Shown piece after piece: positions 57,426-64,000 of a DNA stretch of 64,000 bases. Source of the DNA: Haloplasma contractile (lineage in GTDB: Bacteria; Bacillota_I; Bacilli_A; Haloplasmatales; Haloplasmataceae); NCBI GenBank assembly GCA_016841945.1, contig JAENYC010000015.1, positions 1-64,000 on the forward strand. The letters are read 5' to 3'. Position 1 is the first letter of the stretch; every line of letters begins with the position of its first letter. The notes under the pieces were generated by a model. The model was not told where the DNA came from, searched no databases, and saw only the letters and a program-made list of their open reading frames with translations. A program made the position numbers and the translations under genes.

Positions 57426-58097
57426 TTATAAGTTTATACCAAATAAATTACTTATCCAACCTGGTGCATTAGCTAATAATAAATCTAAAGCGAAGAAAAA
57501 TATACTAAAAAAGATAATAAATGAAAATACTCTTTTACTATATTCTATCATGTCTTTACCAGTTGGCCAATGAACTTTATTCATCTCTTTAACTGATTGA
57601 TAAATAACACGACTAAATGCGGTAATAATCGCTAAGATACCTAAAAATACTAATGCAATAATTAAAACGGTTTTTGTTGCTCCACCTAGAAGCGGTAAAT
57701 CTGTTTTTAATACTAATGAACCTATTCCTAATAATATTGCTAATACAATTAAGATGATTGCGATGAATAAAAAGAAAATAGATTCTATTGAGATTCCTCT
57801 CGTATCTTTTGATTTATCAGTTTTTATCGTACGATTTTCTAAAAAAGTAAAAAATTTATCAATTTGTTTAGAAAATGCGATGAATAAGAAGAAAATACCT
57901 AAAATTGAAGATGTCAATGATAATATTAACTTCGTTTGTTCAGTATATGCACCGGTATATTCAATTTTAAACAAATACCACTCAACCACATCAGTGATGG
58001 TAAATATCGTTAATAGGATTCCTAAAAACCCTAATAATCCCGCTACATATTTGATAATTCCATATATCTTTTCTTTTTTTTCTTTTTTATCACTCAT
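57426..58097 (-). CDS. secE: SecE fused to an N-terminal multi-helix membrane region
   Basis: 223 residues, against about 60 for ordinary Bacilli SecE. The true SecE domain is at 164-214 (YQSVKEMNKVHWPTGKDMIEYSKRV, with the conserved amphipathic helix, W-P-T and a final membrane helix). The first 160 residues add about four membrane helices (13-35, 57-75, 107-130, 143-162) with charged cytoplasmic connectors (Lys-rich start; SKDTRGISIES). I do not recognise the N-terminal family. Position between rpmG and nusG confirms SecE identity. No frameshift or internal start with a good RBS is apparent before residue 164. Confidence 0.9.
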   Translation of the reverse strand: MSDKKEKKEKIYGIIKYVAGLLGFLGILLTIFTITDVVEWYLFKIEYTGAYTEQTKLILSLTSSILGIFFLFIAFSKQIDKFFTFLENRTIKTDKSKDTRGISIESIFFLFIAIILIVLAILLGIGSLVLKTDLPLLGGATKTVLIIALVFLGILAIITAFSRVIYQSVKEMNKVHWPTGKDMIEYSKRVFSFIIFFSIFFFALDLLLANAPGWISNLFGINL

Positions 58098-58107
58098 TTT
58101 TGTCCTC

Positions 58108-58257
58108 CTACTTAGATTCCTTATGTAAGGTGTGTTTGTTACAACGCTTACAAAACTTTTTGACTTCTAATCGTTCTTTTGAAGTCAATTTATTCTTATC
58201 AGTCGTATAATTACGAGATAGACATTCTGTACATACTAATATAATTTTTGTTCTCAT
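58108..58257 (-). CDS. rpmG: 50S ribosomal protein L33, zinc type
   Basis: 49 codons, [20 protein letters not shown] then [20 protein letters not shown] and KHTLHKESK. Zinc ligands Cys9, Cys12, Cys36 and Cys39. Standard position directly before secE, whose RBS overlaps the rpmG stop. Confidence 0.96.
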   Translation of the reverse strand: MRTKIILVCTECLSRNYTTDKNKLTSKERLEVKKFCKRCNKHTLHKESK

Positions 58258-58296
58258 TTAGATTCTTCACCCATTTTATACAATCTAACTTATAAT

Positions 58297-58325
58297 ACTT
58301 TAACAAATATATAGTTAAATGTCAA
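58297..58325 (-). promoter_or_regulatory. promoter of rpmG-secE-nusG
   Basis: TTGACA, 17 bases, TAAAGT on the minus strand, just after sigH, about 40 bp upstream of rpmG. Perfect -35, imperfect -10. Confidence 0.6.
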
Positions 58326-58328
58326 TAC

Positions 58329-58877
58329 TTATAATTGATTCAGTTTTTGTTCAATCTTCTTTTTCACTTTTGCGATAATAACATATACTTGTTTTTTAGG
58401 AATTTTATACTCATCACTTAATTCTTTAACTGAATATCCTGTCAAATAATGACTATAAACGTGCTTTTCAAGATGATTAATTTGTTTAAAAACTCTTTGA
58501 TATACATTTTCATAATGCATCTTAGAAAAGATATAATTTTCTATATTATTCTGTCTATTACTTAATTTAGAAATCTCTACTTCTGTATGATAAGAATCAA
58601 TAGAATAACTATATTGATGAATCTTATTCTTTTTTCGTCCTTGATTTCTTAAAAAAGATAGTATCTGTCTATCAATACATAAAGATGCAAAAGAAGTAAA
58701 ATTAGCGCCCTTATTTTGTTTGAATGCATTTATCGCTTTTAGCAATCCTAATCTCCCTTCTTGTAATGCATCATCATAATCTTTTGATAAAATATTATAT
58801 TTAGATAAAATAATTTTTATAATGTATTCATATTGAATAATAGCTTGATTAATTGATTTCTCATCACCACAATACAT
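58329..58877 (-). CDS. sigH: SigH-like RNA polymerase sigma factor
   Basis: 182 residues from the ATG that follows AAGGAGG. Region 2 (DYDDALQEGRLGLLKAINAFKQNKGANFTSFASLCIDRQILSFLRNQ outline: DALQEG, FTSFASLCIDRQI) and region 4 helix-turn-helix (YSVKELSDEYKIPKKQVYVIIAKVKKK). The gene sits exactly where sigH (spo0H) lies in Bacillus, after rlmB and before rpmG; yacP (NYN nuclease) between them is missing. In Bacillus SigH runs transition-state, competence and early sporulation genes; here sporulation cannot be inferred. Confidence 0.87.
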   Translation of the reverse strand: MYCGDEKSINQAIIQYEYIIKIILSKYNILSKDYDDALQEGRLGLLKAINAFKQNKGANFTSFASLCIDRQILSFLRNQGRKKNKIHQYSYSIDSYHTEVEISKLSNRQNNIENYIFSKMHYENVYQRVFKQINHLEKHVYSHYLTGYSVKELSDEYKIPKKQVYVIIAKVKKKIEQKLNQL

Positions 58878-58899
58878 CAATATTGTCCTCCTTAACGAA

Positions 58900-59631
58900 T
58901 TAGAGGGGACAACGTTTATTCACCACTTCATAAAGCATAATAGATGCAGCTACCGATGCATTTAAAGATGTTACATGACCTTTCATAGGTAATTTCACTA
59001 ACACATCGCAATTTTCTTTCACTAAGCGACTGATGCCTTTACCTTCACTACCAATGACAATAGCAAGGGGAACACAAGCATCCATTTGTCTGTAATCCAT
59101 ATTAGAATTTGCATCACATCCAATAATCCAAAGCCCTAACTTTTTTAGTTTCTTAATGGTAGTGGTTAAGTTCGTCACTTTTGCAACTTTAACATATTCA
59201 ATTGCACCACTTGACATTTTAGCAACTGTCGCATTTAAACTAACCGAACGATTTTTAGGAATGATCACACCATGTACACCACAACAATCTGCACTTCTTA
59301 AGATCGCACCTAAATTATGAGGATCTTCTAATCCATCTAAAATCATCAATAATGCCTTCTCTTGTTTATCTTTCGCTTCTTCTAATAAATCATCAATATC
59401 ATAATAGTGAAACGGTGCAATACGCGCCACAATACCCTGGTGATTTCCTTTTACCATCTGGTCTAGTTGCTTTCTATGAACAAGATGATATTTTATTTGA
59501 TTTTTTAATATATATTCTTTTATATTATGTTCCTTAGTAACAATATTATCAATCATCCATAATTCTTCGATTTGATGACCAGATTTTATCATTTCGATGA
59601 CTGTATTTTTTCCATATATGATATCCGACAA
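58900..59631 (-). CDS. rlmB: 23S rRNA 2'-O-methyltransferase RlmB (TrmH family)
   Basis: 243 residues. SPOUT signatures LDGLEDPHNLGAILRSADCCG, VIGSEGKGIS and LPMKGHVTSLNASVAASIMLYE form the knotted SAM site; the N-terminal substrate-binding domain has GKNTVIEMIKSG and VRGNHQG-type VKGNHQGIVA. Likely methylates G2251-equivalent of 23S rRNA. TTG start with GGTGA. Confidence 0.93.
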   Translation of the reverse strand: MSDIIYGKNTVIEMIKSGHQIEELWMIDNIVTKEHNIKEYILKNQIKYHLVHRKQLDQMVKGNHQGIVARIAPFHYYDIDDLLEEAKDKQEKALLMILDGLEDPHNLGAILRSADCCGVHGVIIPKNRSVSLNATVAKMSSGAIEYVKVAKVTNLTTTIKKLKKLGLWIIGCDANSNMDYRQMDACVPLAIVIGSEGKGISRLVKENCDVLVKLPMKGHVTSLNASVAASIMLYEVVNKRCPL

Positions 59632-59636
59632 CTAAA

Positions 59637-60026
59637 TCACCAACTCTCTACTAAATGAATAGAAAACTTGATTATTTCTTCTAAACGGTTTTTATGATCG
59701 ATTAAATATAGATAACCAATTAAAGATTCAAAGGATGTGCCATGCTTATAGGTGATAATATCAACATTATGTTTTTTATGATTCACCTTCGCATTTCTTC
59801 CTCTTTTTACAATATCTATTTCTTCATCAGTTAAAATATCTTTTTCTATTAACTGATTGATAATTTTTGCTTGAGCGGTTGCTGCTACATATTTTGTTGC
59901 TAATTTGTGTAGAGTCCTCGCTTTTGTATACCCTTTATCAATCAAATGGTGTCTTATCATTAAATCATAATAAGAATCACCGATGTATGCTAATGTTGTT
60001 CCATTTAATAATTTATAATTCACCAT
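59637..60026 (-). CDS. mrnC: Mini-ribonuclease 3
   Basis: 129 residues, an RNase III catalytic domain without dsRNA-binding domain. LAYIGDSYYDLMIRHHLIDKG carries the catalytic Asp, and the C-terminal FESLIGYLYL the second acidic site; YVAATAQAKI and RGRNAK are also typical. Matures 23S rRNA ends in Bacilli. Stop codon TGA; adjacent to cysS and rlmB as usual. Confidence 0.94.
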   Translation of the reverse strand: MVNYKLLNGTTLAYIGDSYYDLMIRHHLIDKGYTKARTLHKLATKYVAATAQAKIINQLIEKDILTDEEIDIVKRGRNAKVNHKKHNVDIITYKHGTSFESLIGYLYLIDHKNRLEEIIKFSIHLVESW

Positions 60027-60029
60027 ATT

Positions 60030-61385
60030 TTATATATTTATTCCTTTTTCTTGTAAAATCGCTCTCATTTGATCTGCTTTTTCAAAGTCCTTCTCTTTTC
60101 TTGCTTCTTGTCTTTGTTTTATTAAGTATCTTAATTTCTCATCTAATCGTACAATATCAAACTCAATACCCATAATCGATAAAAGTAGTTTAAATGTTTG
60201 ATAAAGACTCAACATAATCTCTAATTCTTTTTCATTAAAGCTTTGTTTTCGTACGACCTTATTGACTTCTTTAATTAAGTTCATTAAAACAGTCATCGCA
60301 TTTGCAGTATTAAAGTCATCATCCATCGATTGATTAAATTCTTTTATAATCTCTTTGGAAAAATCATTTAAAGGAACTGTTTTATTTAAGTAATCATGTA
60401 AATCTAATTTTAGTTGAAGCGTTTTGAGAGATGTTTCTATTTTTATAACTTCGTTTTTAATATTTTCAATATTTTCAAATGTATAATTTAATGGTTGTCT
60501 ATAATGTGTTGAAAGCATAAATAAACGCAACACCCGATAATCATACTTCTTTAAAAAATCTTTTAAGAAAATGAAATTTCCTAATGATTTACTCATCTTT
60601 TCATCTTCAATCATCAAGCGTCCATTATGCATCCAATAATTAGCAAGAGATGTTTTATTCTTCGCTTCAGATTGTGCGATTTCATTTTCATGATGCGGAA
60701 ACTTTAAATCTGAACCCCCACCATGAATATCAATCAATTCACCCAATGTATCATTAATCATCGCCACACATTCTGTATGCCAACCAGGTCTTCCTTTACC
60801 CCAAGGAGAATCCCACTTGATTCCTTCATCTGTTTTTTTCCACAAGGTAAAATCTAAAGGATTGTTCTTTTTACTATGTTCTGTAATCCTAGCACCTACC
60901 TCAAGATGACTGATATCTTGATTAGATAATCGCCCATATGATTTAATTTTATTAACAGAAAAATAAACATCTCCCTCTACTTCGTAAGCATATCCTAATT
61001 TTTCTAACGATTGGATAAATTCAATGATATAAGACATGTAATCTGTCACACATGGATTTTCATCATACTCAACACAATTTAATTCTTTTAGATGTTTCAA
61101 AAAGGCTTGTTTATATAGATTGGTAATTTCTTCCTCACTTGTATTTTCTTCTTTAGCTGCACGTATTATTTTATCATCTACATCGGTAATATTCGATACA
61201 TAGGTCACATCATATCCCCGATGTTCTAAATAACGTTTCACAATATCAAAAAATATCACCGGTCGTGCATTTCCTATATGAATGTAGTTATAAACAGTTG
61301 GCCCACAAACATACATTTTTACTTCATTAGGTTTTAGTGGTTTAAACTTTTCTTTTTTATTCGTTAACGAATTATAAATATACAT
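60030..61385 (-). CDS. cysS: cysteinyl-tRNA synthetase
   Basis: 451 residues. HIGH motif as YIHIGNARPVIFFD, KMSKS as KMSKSLGNFI, zinc ligands Cys in MYVCGPTVYN, Cys in HTECVAMI, and His/Glu in FPHHENEIAQ. C-terminal anticodon-binding helix bundle. No T-box leader is seen: only about 95 bp separate it from gltX, holding the gltX terminator and a -10-like TATAAT. cysE, common between gltX and cysS, is absent. Confidence 0.98.
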   Translation of the reverse strand: MYIYNSLTNKKEKFKPLKPNEVKMYVCGPTVYNYIHIGNARPVIFFDIVKRYLEHRGYDVTYVSNITDVDDKIIRAAKEENTSEEEITNLYKQAFLKHLKELNCVEYDENPCVTDYMSYIIEFIQSLEKLGYAYEVEGDVYFSVNKIKSYGRLSNQDISHLEVGARITEHSKKNNPLDFTLWKKTDEGIKWDSPWGKGRPGWHTECVAMINDTLGELIDIHGGGSDLKFPHHENEIAQSEAKNKTSLANYWMHNGRLMIEDEKMSKSLGNFIFLKDFLKKYDYRVLRLFMLSTHYRQPLNYTFENIENIKNEVIKIETSLKTLQLKLDLHDYLNKTVPLNDFSKEIIKEFNQSMDDDFNTANAMTVLMNLIKEVNKVVRKQSFNEKELEIMLSLYQTFKLLLSIMGIEFDIVRLDEKLRYLIKQRQEARKEKDFEKADQMRAILQEKGINI

Positions 61386-61471
61386 GTTTTCACCTCTTTA
61401 TATTATAATTTGCATGCTAATTTTATTTTGTGTCATTTTTTGACAAAATGCAAGATTTTTCGATTGCGCAA

Positions 61472-61494
61472 ATACAAAAGCCGCATTAAGCGGC
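61472..61494 (-). terminator. terminator of gltX
   Basis: GCCGC/GCGGC hairpin overlapping the gltX stop codon, followed by UUUUG-AUUU on the minus strand. Confidence 0.8.
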
Positions 61495-62919
61495 AAGTAT
61501 CTCAATGGTTTTCTCTAATCGTTTGATGACGACTTCTTTTCCTAAGAGTTCAATGACTTTAGGTAAGTCAGGTCCATGCATTTGAGCAGTCGTTGCTATT
61601 CTACAAGGCATAAACAACATTTTTCCTTTTGCCTTTGTTTCTTTTCCTGTTTGTTTAATCGCATTTTTAATATTATCCGCATTAAAATCACTTAAAGATT
61701 GTAATTTTGTTTTCCATACTTCTAAAGTTGTTTTTACACCATCTTGTTTAATAAAATCTAGTTCTTCATTGTCAATCATGAACTCTTTTTCAAAGAAATC
61801 ATGATATAAATCTATTATTTCTGCTCCATAAGACATCCGGTCATGAAATAAGCTCACGAGCTTTTCAATCCACTCATTCGATTGATGTTTTAAAACTTCG
61901 TGTTTTTCAATATGTGTTTTACATAGTGCCACCATTTTCTCAAGTGGTAATGCCTTTATATAACGATTATTAATATAAGTTAATTTATTTTTATCAAATG
62001 TTGCAGGAGATTTAGATAATCTTTTTTCATCAAACATTTCAATGATTTCATCTTTTGATAATATTTCTTCCTCTCCAGTTGGGCTCCATCCTAACAAAGA
62101 GATGAAATTAAACAATGCCTCTGGTAAATAACCTAATTCCTTATATTGAGAAATAAAAGCTATAATATCTGGGTCTCTTTTTGATAATTTTTTTCCATTT
62201 TCTTTCACAATCAATGTCATATGCCCAAATACAGGTACTTCCCAATCTAATGCATCATATATTCCCATTTGCTTAGGTGTATTAGTAATATGTTCTTCAC
62301 CCCGTAAAACATGAGTTATTTCCATTAAATGGTCATCCACAACAACCGCAAAATTATAAGTCGGAATGCCATTTCGCTTTATAATCACCCAATCACCTAT
62401 ATCATCAGATGAAAATGACACTTTACCTTTGACCATATCATTAAATTCATAGGTCACATTTTCTGGTACTTTAAAACGAATGGTATATTCTCCTCGTTTT
62501 TCCAGTTCTTTTAATTCATCAGTCGATGCTTTTAAACAACGTCTAGAATAATGACTAAATCCCTCACGCTCTTTTTCTAATTCCTCTTCCGTACAATAAC
62601 ACTTATATGCCAATCCTTTTTCAAGGAGGATATCTGCATACTTTCTATATAAATCTAGTCTTTCTAATTGACGATAAGGGGCATATTTCGGGTTTACTTT
62701 ATCAATTGATTCATCATAATCAATTCCTAACCATTTTAAATGTTCTAATTGAGAAATTTCACCATTTTCAACATTCCGTTCTATATCTGTATTCTCAATA
62801 CGAACAATAAAGTCTCCTCCATATTTTTTCGCAAATAAATAATTGAATAAAGCTGTTCTTGCATTTCCAATATGTAAAAAGCCCGTAGGACTTGGTGCGT
62901 ATCTAACACGTACTGTCAT
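61486..62919 (-). CDS. gltX: glutamyl-tRNA synthetase
   Basis: 477 residues. HIGH motif [17 protein letters not shown] near the N terminus, zinc-binding [12 protein letters not shown]...YSRRC, KMSKS variant as [10 protein letters not shown], and the helical anticodon-binding domain. Probably the non-discriminating form if Gln-tRNA is made by GatCAB, which cannot be judged here. Confidence 0.98.
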   Translation of the reverse strand: MTVRVRYAPSPTGFLHIGNARTALFNYLFAKKYGGDFIVRIENTDIERNVENGEISQLEHLKWLGIDYDESIDKVNPKYAPYRQLERLDLYRKYADILLEKGLAYKCYCTEEELEKEREGFSHYSRRCLKASTDELKELEKRGEYTIRFKVPENVTYEFNDMVKGKVSFSSDDIGDWVIIKRNGIPTYNFAVVVDDHLMEITHVLRGEEHITNTPKQMGIYDALDWEVPVFGHMTLIVKENGKKLSKRDPDIIAFISQYKELGYLPEALFNFISLLGWSPTGEEEILSKDEIIEMFDEKRLSKSPATFDKNKLTYINNRYIKALPLEKMVALCKTHIEKHEVLKHQSNEWIEKLVSLFHDRMSYGAEIIDLYHDFFEKEFMIDNEELDFIKQDGVKTTLEVWKTKLQSLSDFNADNIKNAIKQTGKETKAKGKMLFMPCRIATTAQMHGPDLPKVIELLGKEVVIKRLEKTIEILAA

Positions 62920-62982
62920 GATTTCCTCCTATATACAACATATTCTTCAATATTTTAACATAAAATGGATAAAAAAACAGTG

Positions 62983-64000
62983 TTATTGAATTAAATGTTT
63001 ATATTTTGTGTATAAATAATCACTTAATTCAACCGTTACTTCAATTCCTTCATCTAAATATTGTTCCTTTGTCACATATGCATATTCTTTTAAATAGTTA
63101 TAAATATGACCACTTGCATAAGGAATTGTCATCTTAACTGTTTTATAATGTTTAAATAATTTTTTACTCACTTCGTTGATCAAGTCATCGATGTTGTTCT
63201 TCTCTTTAGCGGATATAAAAACGCCATCCCCTATATTGAGAGAATCAAACAAATCTATTTTATTGTAAACATCTAAAATTGGTATCTGTTGTACGCCAAT
63301 TTCTTTTAATACCTTTTTAGTCACCTTCATTTGTCTATCATAATGTGGATTTGAAATATCCACTACATGTAGTATCAAATCCGCTTCTGTAATCTCTTCT
63401 AAAGTAGAGCGAAATGCTTTAATTAAGTGATGGGGCAAACGACTGATAAACCCCACGGTATCAGTTAATAAAAACTTCCTTTTATTTTCTAACACAATTT
63501 GTCTCGTAGTGGTTTCTAATGTCGCAAATAATAGGTCTTTCGTAAACACCGCTTTATTTGTATCTTTTTTAATACTATAATCTAACAATGTATTCATTAA
63601 AGTAGATTTACCAGAATTGGTATAACCGACTAAGCTGACAATGGGTACTTCATTCTTCATTCGTCTTTTTCTTTGTGTCTTACGATTTAAAACCATCGTT
63701 TTGAGTTCATTTTCTAATAATGATATTCTTTTTTCTATTCGCCGTCTATCTAGTTCATATTTTGTTTCTCCAGGCCCACGCATCCCTAGTCGTTCGTTAA
63801 AATTACCGCTCATAATATTTATTCTTGGTAAGATGTATTTTAATTGTGCAATCTCGACTTGAAGCATCGCTTCCTTTGTTTTGGCACGTCTTGCAAAAAT
63901 ATCTAATATTAATAAGGTTCTATCAATGACGCGACAACCGACCGTCTCTTGTATATTTCTAGTTTGTGATGGGGTTAATTCATCATTTAATACAACCATC
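62983..64000 (-). CDS. hflX: ribosome-associated GTPase HflX (5' end beyond the window)
   Basis: At least 338 residues; the frame continues past the window edge, so about 80 N-terminal residues are missing (the first visible residues, NDELTPSQTRNIQ, belong to the middle of the N-terminal domain). HflX domain: GCRVIDRTLLILDIFARRA and GERKLEQDRR-type RGPGETKYELDRRRIEKRI. G domain: VGYTNSGKSTLMN, LLTDTVGFI with DTVGF, and NKID. Splits stalled ribosomes in known cases. Upstream of gltX with a 63 bp gap. Confidence 0.93.
   Translation of the reverse strand, partial: MVVLNDELTPSQTRNIQETVGCRVIDRTLLILDIFARRAKTKEAMLQVEIAQLKYILPRINIMSGNFNERLGMRGPGETKYELDRRRIEKRISLLENELKTMVLNRKTQRKRRMKNEVPIVSLVGYTNSGKSTLMNTLLDYSIKKDTNKAVFTKDLLFATLETTTRQIVLENKRKFLLTDTVGFISRLPHHLIKAFRSTLEEITEADLILHVVDISNPHYDRQMKVTKKVLKEIGVQQIPILDVYNKIDLFDSLNIGDGVFISAKEKNNIDDLINEVSKKLFKHYKTVKMTIPYASGHIYNYLKEYAYVTKEQYLDEGIEVTVELSDYLYTKYKHLIQ

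Noticed and set aside
61386-61485. T-box riboswitch before cysS
   Set aside because: The gap is only about 95 bp and contains the gltX terminator; no T-box sequence or specifier stem is visible.

Overview
The window is a 64 kb stretch of a low-GC (AT-rich) bacterial chromosome of Firmicutes/Bacilli type. The gene order from hflX (right edge) leftwards, gltX-cysS-mrnC-rlmB-sigH-rpmG-secE-nusG-rplKA-rplJL-(rsmC-like)-rpoBC-rpsLG-fusA-tuf-[S10-spc-alpha ribosomal cluster]-ecf transporter-truA, is the classical Bacilli arrangement. TGA is used as a stop (tmk, mrnC) and Trp is TGG, so this is genetic code 11, not the Mycoplasma code. A sporulation-type sigma factor gene and a Spo0A-like gene with a ruined receiver, an [FeFe] hydrogenase, L-lactate dehydrogenase, zinc-type S14/L33/L36 and an Asn at the rifampicin-pocket position 526 of RpoB together suggest a deep fermentative lineage near the Mollicutes/Bacilli boundary (Izemoplasma-, Haloplasma- or Turicibacter-like). 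That placement is inference only.

Layout. Nearly everything is on the minus strand, so the window reads right to left. (A) 58-64 kb: hflX (cut by the edge), gltX, cysS, mrnC, rlmB, sigH. (B) 54-58 kb: rpmG, an unusually long secE, nusG, then rplK-rplA and rplJ-rplL, each with candidate autoregulatory RNA leaders. (C) 46-54 kb: an RsmC-like methyltransferase, rpoB and rpoC. (D) 41-46 kb: the str operon (rpsL, rpsG, fusA) and tuf with its own promoter. (E) 27-41 kb: the S10-spc-alpha cluster of about 28 genes from rpsJ to rplQ, preceded by a GC-rich structured leader. (F) 22.6-26.5 kb: a NusG domain II protein, an ECF transporter energizing module (ecfA1-ecfA2-ecfT) and truA. (G) 14-22.6 kb: a YtcJ-like amidohydrolase, a frameshifted membrane-protein gene, and a hydC-hydB-hydA operon with two tandem Rex-type operators; HydB is fused to a GltD/NfnB-like flavoprotein. 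(H) 7-14 kb, the most accessory part: a GrpB-family gene, an SOS-type Y-family polymerase with a YolD-like partner and two LexA-like palindromes around its promoter, ldh, and a 1236-residue HRDC-DUF4011-helicase-Vsr-like protein with the architecture of anti-phage helicase-nucleases. (I) 0-7 kb: tmk-holB-ricT-yabB, a small membrane protein, a DUF3137-lemA pair, the Spo0A-like gene and tpiA.

How it fits together: most of the window is the transcription/translation core. The hydrogenase operon, ldh and tpiA point to fermentation, in which surplus NADH is disposed of as lactate or H2; the GltD-like domain would additionally let the hydrogenase talk to NADP(H). The Rex-type sites would tie hydrogenase expression to the NADH/NAD+ ratio. 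No CRISPR array, insertion sequence, tRNA or rRNA gene was seen. Promoters of TTGnnn-N17-TATAAT type can be read in front of most operons.
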